Under the pieces are notes generated by a model that saw only the letters and a list, made by a program, of their open reading frames with translations, was not told the DNA's origin and ran no database searches. Made by a program: the position numbers and the translations under genes. This document shows, piece by piece, positions 35,497-44,566 of a DNA stretch of 64,000 nt; position 1 is the stretch's first letter; every line of letters begins with the position of its first letter. This DNA is from an uncultured Bryobacteraceae bacterium (GTDB lineage: Bacteria > Acidobacteriota > Terriglobia > Bryobacterales > Bryobacteraceae): assembly GCA_938027685.1 (NCBI GenBank), contig CALJAM010000009.1, positions 1-64,000 on the forward strand. Reading direction: 5' to 3'.

Positions 35497-36192
35497 TCAG
35501 AGCTCCCCCCACAGAATTTGGCTGAATTCGTAAAACCCCTTCTTTCCCCTGATCCAGCGCGCCGCCTCCAGCGCGCCGCGCGCGAAGCCTTCACGGCTGC
35601 GCGCCGTATGCCGGAGCGTGATGGTATCGGCCGCCGAATCGAAGCCGATCTCGTGCGTGCCGGGGTGGGCGCCCGCCCGGTTGCACCCGGTGCTCACCGG
35701 CCGCGCATATCCGGCCTGACGCATCTCAGCCACAAGCTTCAGCAGCGTGCCGGAGGGCGCGTCCTTCTTGGCGGCGTGGTGGATTTCCCAGGCCCACGCC
35801 CCGTATTCCTCCCGCGAGGCCAGCAGCCGGGCGGCCTCCGCCGCCAGCCGGAAGAAGATGTTCATTCCCACGGAATAGTTAGGACTCCATATCAATCCGA
35901 TCCCGGTTTTGTCGACGACTTCGCGCACATGGTCCAGGCGATCCGACCATCCCGTAGTCCCGACGACCAGGTTAACGCCCAGCGCCGCAATCCGCTCGAT
36001 GTTGCCGATGACCGCTTCAGGCGTCGAGAATTCGACCGCCACTTCGACGCCTCGGAAGTTCTCTTGCGTGATGCCGGCGCAGCCCGCGTTGTTGTATTCG
36101 TCCAGACGCAGGGCGATCTCGCAGCCGTACTCGGGCGCCAACTGCTCGATCAAGCGCCCCATCCTGCCGTAGCCCACGATGGCCAGCTTCAC
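35497..36192 (-). CDS. dapB: 4-hydroxy-tetrahydrodipicolinate reductase
   Basis: A 231-residue DapB, on the short side for the family. It has the nucleotide-binding start MKLAIVGYGRMGRLIEQLA, VVGTTGW, SVGMNIFF and the signature EIHHAAKKDAPSGT with its catalytic Lys/His region. It reduces the product of DapA using NAD(P)H. It overlaps lysC by 4 bp (ATGA), which suggests translational coupling. Confidence 0.95.
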   Translation of the reverse strand: MKLAIVGYGRMGRLIEQLAPEYGCEIALRLDEYNNAGCAGITQENFRGVEVAVEFSTPEAVIGNIERIAALGVNLVVGTTGWSDRLDHVREVVDKTGIGLIWSPNYSVGMNIFFRLAAEAARLLASREEYGAWAWEIHHAAKKDAPSGTLLKLVAEMRQAGYARPVSTGCNRAGAHPGTHEIGFDSAADTITLRHTARSREGFARGALEAARWIRGKKGFYEFSQILWGEL

Positions 36193-37559
36193 TCGAACAC
36201 CTCCGGATCCGCTTCGCGGAAAAACTCGTCGTGCAGGGCCCGCACGGTGCGCCGGGCGTCCTCGCCGGCAACCACGAAGCTCAGGTTTCGCAGCGAAGCG
36301 CCTTGCGAGATCATTCGCACGTTGATCCCCTCCAAGGCGCCGAAGGTGCGGGCCGCAATGCCCGGGGTGTAGCGGATGTTATCGCCGACCAGGCACACGA
36401 TGGCCTGATCATACTCCACTCCCACCTTGGCGAACCGGCGCAAGCGGGCGCAGATCTCGTCCAGGCGCGAGGCGTTGTCGATCGTCAGCGAGACGCTAAC
36501 CTCGGAAGTCGCCAGCAGATCCACGGCCGTCTCGCATTCGTCGAAGATCGCGAAGATCCGGTGCAAAAAGCCGTGGGCCATGAGCATGCGGGTCGAGTGG
36601 ATGTCCACCACGGTGATGCCGCGCTTGCATGCGATGGACTTGACGGGATTGCGGCAGGGCGGCGCCTGCGCCACGATCAGCGTGCCGGCGACCTCGGGCC
36701 GGCGCGAGTTGAGGATGCGCACCGGGATGTTCTTTTCGATCGCGGGCAACACGGTAGCCGGGTGCAGCACCCTGGCTCCGAAGTAGGCCAGCTCGGCTGC
36801 TTCGTCGAACGAGATGGTCTTGACGCGCCGGGCGCCCTCGACCAGATTGGGATCCGCCGTGAGCATCCCGTCCACATCCGTCCAGATCTGGATCTCGGCA
36901 GCCTCCAGCGCCGCGCCCACGATGGCTGCCGTAAAGTCCGATCCCCCGCGGCCCAGCGTCGTGGTCACGCCGTCTTCGGTGGCGGCGATGAAGCCGCCCA
37001 GGACCGGCACGGCGCGCTCGGCTAACGGCGGAATCTCGCGCGCCAGCCGGGAATAGGTTTGATCGTAGAGCGGCGCCGCCTGCGTGAACCGGCGATCCGT
37101 GACGATGAGCCGGCGGGAGTCGATCGCCTCAGCGGCTACGCCCGCGCTCCGGAGAGCCGCGGCCAGAATCACGCAGCTCAACCGCTCTCCGTAGCTGGCG
37201 ACCGCGTCCATCGACCGGGGGGTCAATTCACCCAGGATGGCCAGGCCGCGCAGCAGCTCCGCCAGCTCGTGAAAGTGATCGTCGAGGAACTGCTCGAGCG
37301 CGGGCCGCTCACGCGGGTCCGCCGGAGGCAACGCCTCCGCGAAGTGGAAGCGCTTCAGCGCCTCGCATTCGGCCAGGGCTTCCTCACGGCGGCCCTCCGC
37401 GGCCAGCCGCGCCATGGCCAGTAGCCGGTTGGTGGTCTTGCCCATGGCCGAGACGACCACCACCGGACGGGATTCAACCCGCGCGCGGACGATCGAACAG
37501 ACGCGCTGGATGGCGGCGGCCGACTCGACCGAGCTGCCCCCGAACTTCATCACGATCAT
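36189..37559 (-). CDS. lysC: Aspartokinase
   Basis: A 456-residue monofunctional aspartate kinase. The N-terminal motif is VMKFGGSSV, followed by GFIAATEDGVTTTLGRGGSDFTAAI and IWTDVDGMLTADPN. Two C-terminal ACT domains (about 310-456) should allow feedback control by lysine and/or threonine. It phosphorylates aspartate at the entry of the lysine, threonine and methionine pathways. It lies 1 nt after asd and overlaps dapB by 4 bp. Confidence 0.95.
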   Translation of the reverse strand: MIVMKFGGSSVESAAAIQRVCSIVRARVESRPVVVVSAMGKTTNRLLAMARLAAEGRREEALAECEALKRFHFAEALPPADPRERPALEQFLDDHFHELAELLRGLAILGELTPRSMDAVASYGERLSCVILAAALRSAGVAAEAIDSRRLIVTDRRFTQAAPLYDQTYSRLAREIPPLAERAVPVLGGFIAATEDGVTTTLGRGGSDFTAAIVGAALEAAEIQIWTDVDGMLTADPNLVEGARRVKTISFDEAAELAYFGARVLHPATVLPAIEKNIPVRILNSRRPEVAGTLIVAQAPPCRNPVKSIACKRGITVVDIHSTRMLMAHGFLHRIFAIFDECETAVDLLATSEVSVSLTIDNASRLDEICARLRRFAKVGVEYDQAIVCLVGDNIRYTPGIAARTFGALEGINVRMISQGASLRNLSFVVAGEDARRTVRALHDEFFREADPEVFE

Positions 37560-37560
37560 G

Positions 37561-38619
37561 TTAGGTCTCGAGCAACCCTTCCGAATGCATCAGCTCCGCG
37601 TTGAGCACCGCAGCGCCCGCCGCCCCGCGCACGGTGTTGTGCCCCATGGCGACGAACTTCCAGTCCAGCACGGGGCAGGGACGGAGGCGGCCGACGAAAA
37701 CGCTCATGCCTCGCTCCCGCTCCACGTCGCGCCGAGGCTGGGGCCGATCGTGCTGCTCCATGTAGATCAGCGGCTGGGGCGGCGCGCTCGGCAGACCGCG
37801 TTCCTGCGGCACGCTCCGGAACGCACGGAACGCCGCGATCAGCTCTTCGGCCGTAGGCTTGGAGGCCAGCTCGACTGAGACCGTTTCCGTGTGGCCGTCG
37901 ACTACCGGAACACGGTTGCAGTGTGCGCTGATGCGGGCCGGCAGCGGCTCGACGGTCTCGCCCGTGAAGCGCCCCAGGATCTTCAGCGGCTCGGTCTCCA
38001 CTTTCTCCTCTTCGCCGCCGATGAAGGGAATCACGTTCGCGTTGATGTCCATGCCGGCCACCCCGGGATAGCCGGCCCCCGAGATGGCCTGCATCGACGT
38101 CATGATCACCCGCTTGATGCCGAAGGGGCGTAAGGCGGCGAGGGCCATGGTCAACACGACCGTCGTGCAGTTGGGATTGGTAACGATCAGGCCGCGCCAG
38201 CCGCGATTACGCCGCTGCACGGGCGCAAGCTGCAAGTGATCCGGGTTCACCTCGGGAATGAGCAGCGGAACGTCAGGTTCCATGCGGTGATTCTTCGAAT
38301 TGGACACGACGAAGTGTCCGGCCTCGGCGAAGGCGCGCTCGATCTCGGTCGCCACCGAGGCGTCCATGGCCGAGAAGACCAGCCGCGGGGCGTTGCCGGG
38401 ACGGCACTCCTCGACCACGATGTCGCGCACCGCTTCCGGCATCTCGCCGTCCAGACGCCATGCGGTGGCTTCGCTATACCTTTTCCCGGCAGATCGATCA
38501 CTGGCCCCGAGCCACTTGACTTGGAACCAGGGATGATTCTGAAGAAACTTGATGAAGTTCTGGCCCACCATGCCGGTGGCGCCGAGAATGCCCACCTCGA
38601 TTTTTCCTTTCGGTGTCAT
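37561..38619 (-). CDS. asd: Aspartate-semialdehyde dehydrogenase, archaeal/fungal type
   Basis: A 352-residue enzyme with GATGMVGQNFIKFLQNHPWFQ at the NADP-binding start and the active-site cysteine in VTNPNCTTVV. A conserved HCNRVPVVDGHTE contains the catalytic His/Arg region. The sequence style (WFQVKWLGASDRSAGKRY) matches the archaeal/fungal branch rather than the E. coli type. It reduces aspartyl phosphate to the semialdehyde. It overlaps the upstream dapE-like gene by 4 bp. Confidence 0.94.
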   Translation of the reverse strand: MTPKGKIEVGILGATGMVGQNFIKFLQNHPWFQVKWLGASDRSAGKRYSEATAWRLDGEMPEAVRDIVVEECRPGNAPRLVFSAMDASVATEIERAFAEAGHFVVSNSKNHRMEPDVPLLIPEVNPDHLQLAPVQRRNRGWRGLIVTNPNCTTVVLTMALAALRPFGIKRVIMTSMQAISGAGYPGVAGMDINANVIPFIGGEEEKVETEPLKILGRFTGETVEPLPARISAHCNRVPVVDGHTETVSVELASKPTAEELIAAFRAFRSVPQERGLPSAPPQPLIYMEQHDRPQPRRDVERERGMSVFVGRLRPCPVLDWKFVAMGHNTVRGAAGAAVLNAELMHSEGLLET

Positions 38620-39632
38620 ACAGCCTCGTCCGAGAGTAGGGTCTTGACGATCCTCTGATAGATTTCAACGGCCTCCCGCAGTTGCGATTTGGCCACGTGC
38701 TCGTGCATGGTATGGGCGACGTGGATGCTGCCCGGGCCGATCAGCAGCGGTTCGCCCCAGGCGCCGTCGAACGCAGGAATATCGGTGGTGAAGGCCACCA
38801 CCGTGGAGGGGAAGCCTTCCAGAGCGCGGAGCCGCACCGCCGGCACCGTGAGAACCTCGCGGAGTTCGACGCGCCCCGCGGCGGCGCGCTGGAAAGCCTC
38901 CCGCACCGGCCCGACGTCGCTCACCAGTCGAACCATGATCTCGGCACGAGCCTCATCGGGAATCACGTTCGGGGCGCGGCCGCCCGAGATGGTTCCGATG
39001 TTGAGCGTGGAGGGACCCAGTACCGGGTCCACCGGCAGCGGCAGACGCCGGATGTCCTCGAGAAAATCGAGGAGCTTGTCGATCGCCGATTCGCCCAACT
39101 CGGGATAGGCCGAGTGGGCCATGCGACCGCGCGCCTCCGCCTCGTAGCGCAGCGCACCTTTAGAGCCTAGCGCCAGCTTGTTTTCCGTGGGCTCCCCGTT
39201 GACCAGCCAGCGCGAGCCGCGACCCGTGCGCGCGGCGGCGAACGCGCCTGCGCTGTTGCGTTCCTCGCCTACCACGAACAGCAGCGCGAACTCCCGCACG
39301 CCTTCGGCCAGCAGGCCTTCGGCGGCCTGAATCATGGCCGCGATGATGCCCTTCGCATCGCATGCGCCGCGTCCCCAGATGAATTCATCGTCCTCGCGTG
39401 ACGGAATATGGGGAGGCACGGTGTCCATATGCGTGGATAAAGTCACGCGCGGCTGCCCCCAATAGGCGAGCACGTTGAAGCGATCGGCTTCCACCTCGAG
39501 CCGCTCCACCGTCCCGCCGGTGCGCGCAGCAAGGCCGCCCAGACGGCCGAGCAGATAGAGGCCGACCTCTTTTTCCTCGCCCGTGATGGACGGGATGTCC
39601 ACCAGCGCCCGCGTCAGTTCGTACACGTTCAT
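38616..39632 (-). CDS. M20-family deacylase, probable succinyl-diaminopimelate desuccinylase
   Basis: A 338-residue M20 zinc peptidase. Metal-binding motifs are STHMDTVPPH, GRGACDAKG and VGEERNSAGA (Glu-Glu pair); the last His is in GPGSIHVAHTMHEHV. The family includes DapE, ArgE and LysK. Being first in an operon with dapD, which makes the succinylated intermediate, strongly suggests the DapE reaction. A role in arginine synthesis cannot be excluded from sequence alone. The operon promoter must lie in the 566-nt gap upstream. Confidence 0.82.
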   Translation of the reverse strand: MNVYELTRALVDIPSITGEEKEVGLYLLGRLGGLAARTGGTVERLEVEADRFNVLAYWGQPRVTLSTHMDTVPPHIPSREDDEFIWGRGACDAKGIIAAMIQAAEGLLAEGVREFALLFVVGEERNSAGAFAAARTGRGSRWLVNGEPTENKLALGSKGALRYEAEARGRMAHSAYPELGESAIDKLLDFLEDIRRLPLPVDPVLGPSTLNIGTISGGRAPNVIPDEARAEIMVRLVSDVGPVREAFQRAAAGRVELREVLTVPAVRLRALEGFPSTVVAFTTDIPAFDGAWGEPLLIGPGSIHVAHTMHEHVAKSQLREAVEIYQRIVKTLLSDEAV

Positions 39633-40198
39633 GGTCGCTCCGGCGGATCGGGAACGCAGAGACGAGGCGGGACCCCGCTAGCGCTCCATCCGCGATACCA
39701 CGGATGACAGTGGGCCGGTGTTAGCCGTACCCCCCAACCGCCGCCCGCGACGCCGCCGGCGACGATTTCGGCGGATTCCCGCGCCCGCAATCCCGGCACG
39801 CGGTTCGAAGCCCCTTTCGAGCGGGCGTCTCCGGCGTCGGAGAACTGCACGCCCGCCTACTGATGGCCTCCGCTCCTCTAGCCGAGTAAACGGTCAGCAT
39901 AACATGCCGCGGCGCGCTCGCGCAGGCGCCGTAAACTTTAGGCCGCCGTCTGGAGCACGACGTTCCGTAGTTGAGAGTGAAGTTCTCGGGCTTTGACTGC
40001 CCCCGAGGGAAGACGCCCTCTGTGAGCCGCGAAAGGGACCGATCGCGCCGCAGATGGTATAGCTCCAGCCGGCGACAAGAAAGAGCCGGCTGCCGGCCGC
40101 GGTTCTCCCGCAAGGCTGTGCGCATTGGGCCCTCAAGCGCTCTGCGCCTTGCAGGCTGGGCTTCCGAGTCGCCCCAGACCGCCTGCCGCGGGCGCCGC
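39633..40198. other. Intergenic region between dap operon and cytochrome operon
   Basis: 566 nt with no supported gene. A TATGCT -10-like box on the minus strand near 39894-39899 could start the dap operon, leaving a leader of about 260 nt. A 7-bp hairpin (AGCCGGC 40067-40073 with GCCGGCT 40085-40091) may be part of the end signal for the cytochrome operon, but no T-run follows. A short GCGGG/CCCGC hairpin lies just upstream of the dapE-like start. No lysine-riboswitch or T-box core was recognised. Confidence 0.45.
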
Positions 40199-41314
40199 TC
40201 AGGGCAGCAGGCGTTGGAGGCTTAGGAACACAACGCGCTGATCCTGCTCGGTGCGCGCCATGGGGGAATAGTAATAGGCCAGCGAAACTTTCACGGTGGC
40301 TTTCACGCTCGCGGGGAGCGGGAAGGCGAACTGCTCCGTCCGCCGTTCGTCCGGTTTCAACCGATTGTCGGAGAGCTCACGCGCGCCTCTCAGGAAAACC
40401 AGGTGTTCAAAGTCGAGTTCCCTGCCCTGCACGTCCGCTACCCGACGGGTGTAGGTCCTCTCTTGCTCAGCCCGGCTGCCGTCGTAACCTTCGACGCGCA
40501 CCACCAGGTTGAGCCTCCGAACGGGGGATCCGGAGGGCAGGCGATGGCCCGCCGCCCGATTGTGCAACTGTACGGTGACCAACACCTGGTCGCCCTGCCG
40601 CACGGCGTCCAGACGGGCCGCGATGGCGCGGGTCAGTTGTTGCAGGGAGCGGCTGCCCGGCATGGAGTGCAGGTTGATTCGCGCTTCGCGACTGCGCTGA
40701 ATCCGGGGGTCCACTACGTCGCCCGCGATTCGGGTCATGTGGCAGCTCTGGCAGGCCTGGCCGGACGCCGCAGCGGGACTTGCCTTCCACTCGGTGTAGG
40801 TCTGGAGCACCGAGAAACCTTGTGAGTTGGTGTACTCGTGGCAGGGAGCGCAAACCTCCGCGGTAGCGTGCAGGGGCGAGAATTCGGTGCCGTGAGCTCC
40901 CGAGGCTGCCTGCTGAATCGTGCCGCTCTTGAGCAGAGAAAACTCAACTCGCGCCTGGGGATTGCCGCCCGTCCAAGCGACCTGTCGAAGCGAGTGACAA
41001 AAGTCGCAGGTCACCCCCTCCCAGCTGACCTTGAGCCGAAGCGCATGATCTCCCAAGCGACTGCCCACCGGGGAGTGGCATTGCAGGCAAAGCTTACGGG
41101 CCTGGGATCCTCCTTCGGCTTCCGCTAACTCCAGGGCATCCTGGAAGAGCCGACTCTCCATGGCCACCGCGTGCGCGGATTGTTTCCAGGCCTCGTAAAT
41201 CGCCCGGTGGCAGCGACCGCAGAACTCGGCGCTGGCCGGGGCATCGGGCAGGGCCGACAGCACGTCGGTCGCTGCCAGCCACAGCATGCATGCCGCAAGC
41301 TTGCTCGGAGTCAT
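40199..41314 (-). CDS. Exported pentaheme cytochrome c
   Basis: A 371-residue protein with a signal peptide (residues 1-21). Five CxxCH haem sites are at C32, C76, C103, C155 and C188, all in the N-terminal half. The C-terminal half (about 215-371) is haem-free and beta-rich (VTVQLHNRAAGHRLPSGSPVRRLNLVV). This resembles the cytochrome c554/multihaem family with an Ig-like tail. ATG 41314 was chosen over a GTG at 41356: it forms an ATGA overlap with the upstream gene and follows a GGGGGG sequence. It is probably a periplasmic electron carrier for the upstream Rieske/cytochrome b complex. Confidence 0.85.
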   Translation of the reverse strand: MTPSKLAACMLWLAATDVLSALPDAPASAEFCGRCHRAIYEAWKQSAHAVAMESRLFQDALELAEAEGGSQARKLCLQCHSPVGSRLGDHALRLKVSWEGVTCDFCHSLRQVAWTGGNPQARVEFSLLKSGTIQQAASGAHGTEFSPLHATAEVCAPCHEYTNSQGFSVLQTYTEWKASPAAASGQACQSCHMTRIAGDVVDPRIQRSREARINLHSMPGSRSLQQLTRAIAARLDAVRQGDQVLVTVQLHNRAAGHRLPSGSPVRRLNLVVRVEGYDGSRAEQERTYTRRVADVQGRELDFEHLVFLRGARELSDNRLKPDERRTEQFAFPLPASVKATVKVSLAYYYSPMARTEQDQRVVFLSLQRLLP

Positions 41315-42540
41315 GTCTGCTTGCCCCCCGATTCGATCGCCCGCAATTTCATCCACAGGCCGGCGATGGCGACCGAGACCGTCACTAACGAAACCAGCAG
41401 CCCCAAGCGCCGTCGGTCTCGCTCACGGAGCGCCTGCTCTCCCGCCCGATAGCTCTGGTCGGCGATGCTCAGGCCCTCGTGGACCAGGGACGCGACGTTT
41501 TCCAATCGCACCGTGTGCACGGCGACTCTGGCCTTGACCAGCGCTTCCTGGCCGTCCTGGAGCCGCAGGGTAGCCTCGGAAACCTCCATGCCGTCGCGCG
41601 CGGCTCGGTTGAGAATCCCCTGGGCCCGAGCGAGCGCGTCCCGCAATTTTGCCAGTAAGCCTGCCATCTCGTTTGCTACCGCGGCGCCTTTCGACCCCGA
41701 CTCGTGGCACTGAGCGCATATCGCCTTCTCGCCCGCCAGCATCTCGGGGGACGCGCGCAGCACGCGGTGATGTCCGTGGCAGACGGTGCATCCGCCCCGG
41801 CCGCCGGCCTCGAAAGCCGCGCGATGCGGGCTTTGGCGGTACAGGTCCTCGACGAGCGCGTGGCATGTGCCGCATACGGCGGCCATGGAGTTGACCTCCG
41901 GCGGCGTGGCGCCATGGTTGCCGTGGCAGGCCGCGCAGCTCGGCGCAGAGGGATCACGTCGCCGGGCCAGCGCCTCCCAGTGCACACTCTGCCGGTATTG
42001 CTCGAACTGGTCGGTCGGCAATCCATAAGGCCTCATGTGTTGGGCATCGGCATGACAGCCCGCGCAAGTCTGCGGGAGCCGCAAGGGATGCACCGGCGAT
42101 TGGGGATCTTTCACTTCGCTGATGCCGTGGGCGCCGTGGCAGTCAGAACAGGTCGCCACGGCGGTGTCCCCCTTCATCAGCCGCTGGCCGTGCACGCTGG
42201 TCAGATACTGAGCCAGTTGATCGACACGCTGCTGCGGCCGATACTTGTGCATCAGGGCGGCATCGCTGTGACAACGCGCGCACAGCTTCGGGATGGCGGT
42301 GCGGGCAATCGCTCCCAGAAAGCCCCGCTGCTTGCTCATGGCGAGACCGGGATCGGTTTCCTGCGCATCGCCGCCGTGACAGGAAGCGCACGTGAAGCCC
42401 GCCCTTCGGTGCACGTCGCGCGCATAGGCTTGGGCAGGCGCAGCCAGCCGTCCGTCCAAAGCGGCGTGGCACTCCTGACAATTGTCGCGGCCCGGCGCGG
42501 CGGCAAGCCCGAAGGTCAACAGTAGCAGCCCGAGGCTCAT
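41311..42540 (-). CDS. Nine-heme cytochrome c, membrane anchored
   Basis: A 409-residue protein with a signal peptide ([17 protein letters not shown]). Nine CxxCH motifs: CQECH, CASCH, CARCH, CSDCH, CAGCH, CAACH, CGTCH, CTVCH and CAQCH. A coiled helical region follows, then a C-terminal transmembrane helix ([18 protein letters not shown]). The frame is open upstream to 43272, but that part is antisense/out of frame to cytochrome b. ATG 42540 overlaps the cytochrome b stop as ATGA. Context and anchor suggest it accepts electrons from the bc-type complex. Confidence 0.88.
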   Translation of the reverse strand: MSLGLLLLTFGLAAAPGRDNCQECHAALDGRLAAPAQAYARDVHRRAGFTCASCHGGDAQETDPGLAMSKQRGFLGAIARTAIPKLCARCHSDAALMHKYRPQQRVDQLAQYLTSVHGQRLMKGDTAVATCSDCHGAHGISEVKDPQSPVHPLRLPQTCAGCHADAQHMRPYGLPTDQFEQYRQSVHWEALARRRDPSAPSCAACHGNHGATPPEVNSMAAVCGTCHALVEDLYRQSPHRAAFEAGGRGGCTVCHGHHRVLRASPEMLAGEKAICAQCHESGSKGAAVANEMAGLLAKLRDALARAQGILNRAARDGMEVSEATLRLQDGQEALVKARVAVHTVRLENVASLVHEGLSIADQSYRAGEQALRERDRRRLGLLVSLVTVSVAIAGLWMKLRAIESGGKQT

Positions 42541-43628
42541 TTCAGGTACCCCAGCAAGGTGAAGCTGGAGAGCCAGGCCAACAGCAGTACGCCCGTGCCC
42601 GTGACCAGCCTCGTCCGTTCCCTCCCATCGGGGCGCACGCCCCAAAAGGGTAAAGCGGCCCACCACAGCCCCAGCAGGCCGAATCCGATCAGGCCCGCCT
42701 GCTCGCCCTCGAGAAAGGCCACGTGGCTGGGCAGTAGCTTTAGGGTGTAGAAAGGCGCCAAGAAATACCATTCCGGCCGGATGCCTGCGGGCGCAGGCGC
42801 GAAGGGGTCGGCCTTCTCTCCCAACGGCCACGGGAATAGCGCCGCCAGCACGCCGAGTGCGGCCAGCGCCGCGTACCACGCCATCAGCTCCCGCAGCAGA
42901 AAGTTCGGGACAAAGCGCATTTGAGGAACTTTGCCCTCGCTCGTCTTCAGCCACGGCGGCGAACTGATGCCGAACCGCTGCACGAGGGCTAAATGAACGG
43001 CCAATACGGCAGTCGTCACCGCCGGCAACACAGCGACATGGAAGCCGAAAAAGCGCGTCAGCGTGCCTCCCGTCACATCGTCGCCGCCGCGCAGGAATCG
43101 GGCCAGGGGCGGTCCGATCAGCGGTATGGAGCCGGCCAGATCCGTGCCCACCTTCGTGGCGAAATACGCGGTGGTGTTCCAAGGCAGCAGGTAGCCGCTG
43201 AAACCGAACGCCAGCGTCAACCCCAGCAGAACGATCCCGCTCAGCCACGTCACCTCTCGCGGCCGCCGCCACCCCCGGAGAAAGGCCACGCTGAACATAT
43301 GTACGAAAGCGGTCAGGATCATCAGATTCGCCGACCAGCTATGCAGCGAGCGGATGAGCCAACCGAACTCCACACGGGTCACGATGAACTGAACGCTTTC
43401 ATACGCCTCTGTGGCGGTTGGACGGTAGTACAACAGCAACAAGATCCCGGTAGCCACCTGGATGCCGAACAAAAACAGGGTGATTCCGCCGAAGTAATAC
43501 CAGATCGTGCCGGAATGCACCGGCACTGTCTTGTGCGCGAGAAACTCGCGAATACGGTCCAGTGCAAGCCGCTCGTCGAGCCAGGCTACAACGCGGGCCT
43601 TGCGCTGACTGAACACCGCTACCGGCAT
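42537..43628 (-). CDS. Cytochrome b of a bc-type quinol-oxidising complex
   Basis: A 363-residue fused cytochrome b (N- and C-terminal halves in one chain) with about seven to eight transmembrane helices. Haem-ligand histidines are seen in [19 protein letters not shown] and in [26 protein letters not shown]; the latter pair is 14 residues apart. A quinol-site-like PPWLK and WYFLAPFY (similar to the PEWY region: [11 protein letters not shown]) are present. It oxidises quinol and passes electrons to the Rieske protein encoded 12 nt upstream. GGGAG precedes the ATG. It overlaps the nine-haem gene by 4 bp. Confidence 0.93.
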   Translation of the reverse strand: MPVAVFSQRKARVVAWLDERLALDRIREFLAHKTVPVHSGTIWYYFGGITLFLFGIQVATGILLLLYYRPTATEAYESVQFIVTRVEFGWLIRSLHSWSANLMILTAFVHMFSVAFLRGWRRPREVTWLSGIVLLGLTLAFGFSGYLLPWNTTAYFATKVGTDLAGSIPLIGPPLARFLRGGDDVTGGTLTRFFGFHVAVLPAVTTAVLAVHLALVQRFGISSPPWLKTSEGKVPQMRFVPNFLLRELMAWYAALAALGVLAALFPWPLGEKADPFAPAPAGIRPEWYFLAPFYTLKLLPSHVAFLEGEQAGLIGFGLLGLWWAALPFWGVRPDGRERTRLVTGTGVLLLAWLSSFTLLGYLK

Positions 43629-43640
43629 GCCTGCTCCCTG

Positions 43641-44072
43641 TCAGCCCTTGCGTGCGATCACGATTTCCTGGCCGCGCGTTCTCACTGCGTACTCATCCAG
43701 GGGCCGCGGCGGCGGGCCCGAAACGACTCGCCCGTTGAGGTCGTAGAAACCGTTGTGGCACGCGCACCAGATCTGCTGGCTCTCCGGCCGGTACTGCACG
43801 GTGCAGTTCAGGTGGGTGCACGTGGCCCCGAAAGCACGCCACTCTGCCTCGCCCACGCGAATCAACAGCACCGGTTTGCTGCCGAACTTGACCACGCGGC
43901 CCGAGTTGGGCAGCATCTGTTGCGCGTTCGCCACCACCACCTCGTTCACCGGAGCCTCGGGCGTGGCAGGCGGGTTGAGGAAACGCATCACCGGATAGAC
44001 AAAGGAGGCCAGTGAACCCGCCACTCCGCCGCCCAGAAGCCAGTTCGCTGAGCGTCGAGTTACCTGCGGCAT
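43641..44072 (-). CDS. Rieske 2Fe-2S protein
   Basis: A 143-residue protein with an N-terminal RR-containing hydrophobic anchor (TRRSANWLLGGGVAGSLASF), suggesting Tat export. The Rieske boxes are CTHLNC and CACHNGFYDLNG, giving the two Cys/two His ligands. It is the first gene of the Rieske-cytochrome b-nonahaem-pentahaem operon and transfers electrons from quinol to the cytochromes. No strong ribosome-binding site is seen before the ATG. Confidence 0.94.
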   Translation of the reverse strand: MPQVTRRSANWLLGGGVAGSLASFVYPVMRFLNPPATPEAPVNEVVVANAQQMLPNSGRVVKFGSKPVLLIRVGEAEWRAFGATCTHLNCTVQYRPESQQIWCACHNGFYDLNGRVVSGPPPRPLDEYAVRTRGQEIVIARKG

Positions 44073-44528
44073 GCCAATAACGATTTAGTACAGCTCACGG
44101 AGAAAGTCAAGTTAATATAAAGAGGTCTTAAGATATCAAATACTCTTATGGCCGCCGGGCTCGATGTGGCAAACATTTTCGCCTCGACCTAGCTGCCTGA
44201 CATATAACGGGTTAGGGCGGCGGCAAAAGCGTTCTCGCGACGGACTAAGTACTGAGGTTATGATCGAACGAGAGGAGGATGATCTCCCAACGTTTCAAGC
44301 GGTCCAACGGAACAGCCGGAACGCCGGGCTTGATCTCACGGACCGTCCGTCGGCGATCGCGCACGCAGGCAGCTACGGTCTGCTGCGGCAACGAGGGCCG
44401 AGTGGTTCAGGCGATGGCGGCGGCCCGGCAGAGGGTTTGCGAAGCGAAATACCGCCGGCTTGTTAAGCCCGGGCAGACGAGACGGAAGGGCACGGCATGG
44501 TCGATCTCGCGAGCCCCGCAAGAGGGCC
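44073..44528. other. Divergent intergenic region with AT-rich dyad
   Basis: About 456 nt between the Rieske gene and the arsR promoter, with no supported gene. Residues 44100-44160 are strikingly AT-rich for this window and contain a perfect palindrome TCTTAAGA (44126-44133) flanked by ATAAAGAG and CTCTTAT in inverted orientation. This could be a regulator site for either divergent operon. Short frames (44164-44466, 44279-44548) lack family features. Confidence 0.4.
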
Positions 44529-44557
44529 TTGACGGCAGCTGTGTATGACCCTACACT
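44529..44557 (+). promoter_or_regulatory. Promoter of the arsR operon
   Basis: TTGACG (44529-44534), a 17-nt spacer and TACACT (44552-44557). The expected start is within a few bases of the ATG at 44567, so the mRNA may be nearly leaderless. The -10 is the same TACACT used before rplA and rpoB. Confidence 0.65.
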
Positions 44558-44566
44558 GATAGAGAG

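Noticed and set aside
39633-39720. T-box-like appearance (GCGGGGTCCCGC followed by TCGTCTCT) before the dapE-like gene
   Set aside because: The UGGN bulge and the AGGGTGG-type core are missing; the match is only a GC palindrome.
42541-43272. Upstream extension of the nine-heme cytochrome frame to 653 codons
   Set aside because: The extension lies across cytochrome b, which is clearly coding in another frame. A proper signal peptide begins at 42540 with an ATGA overlap.
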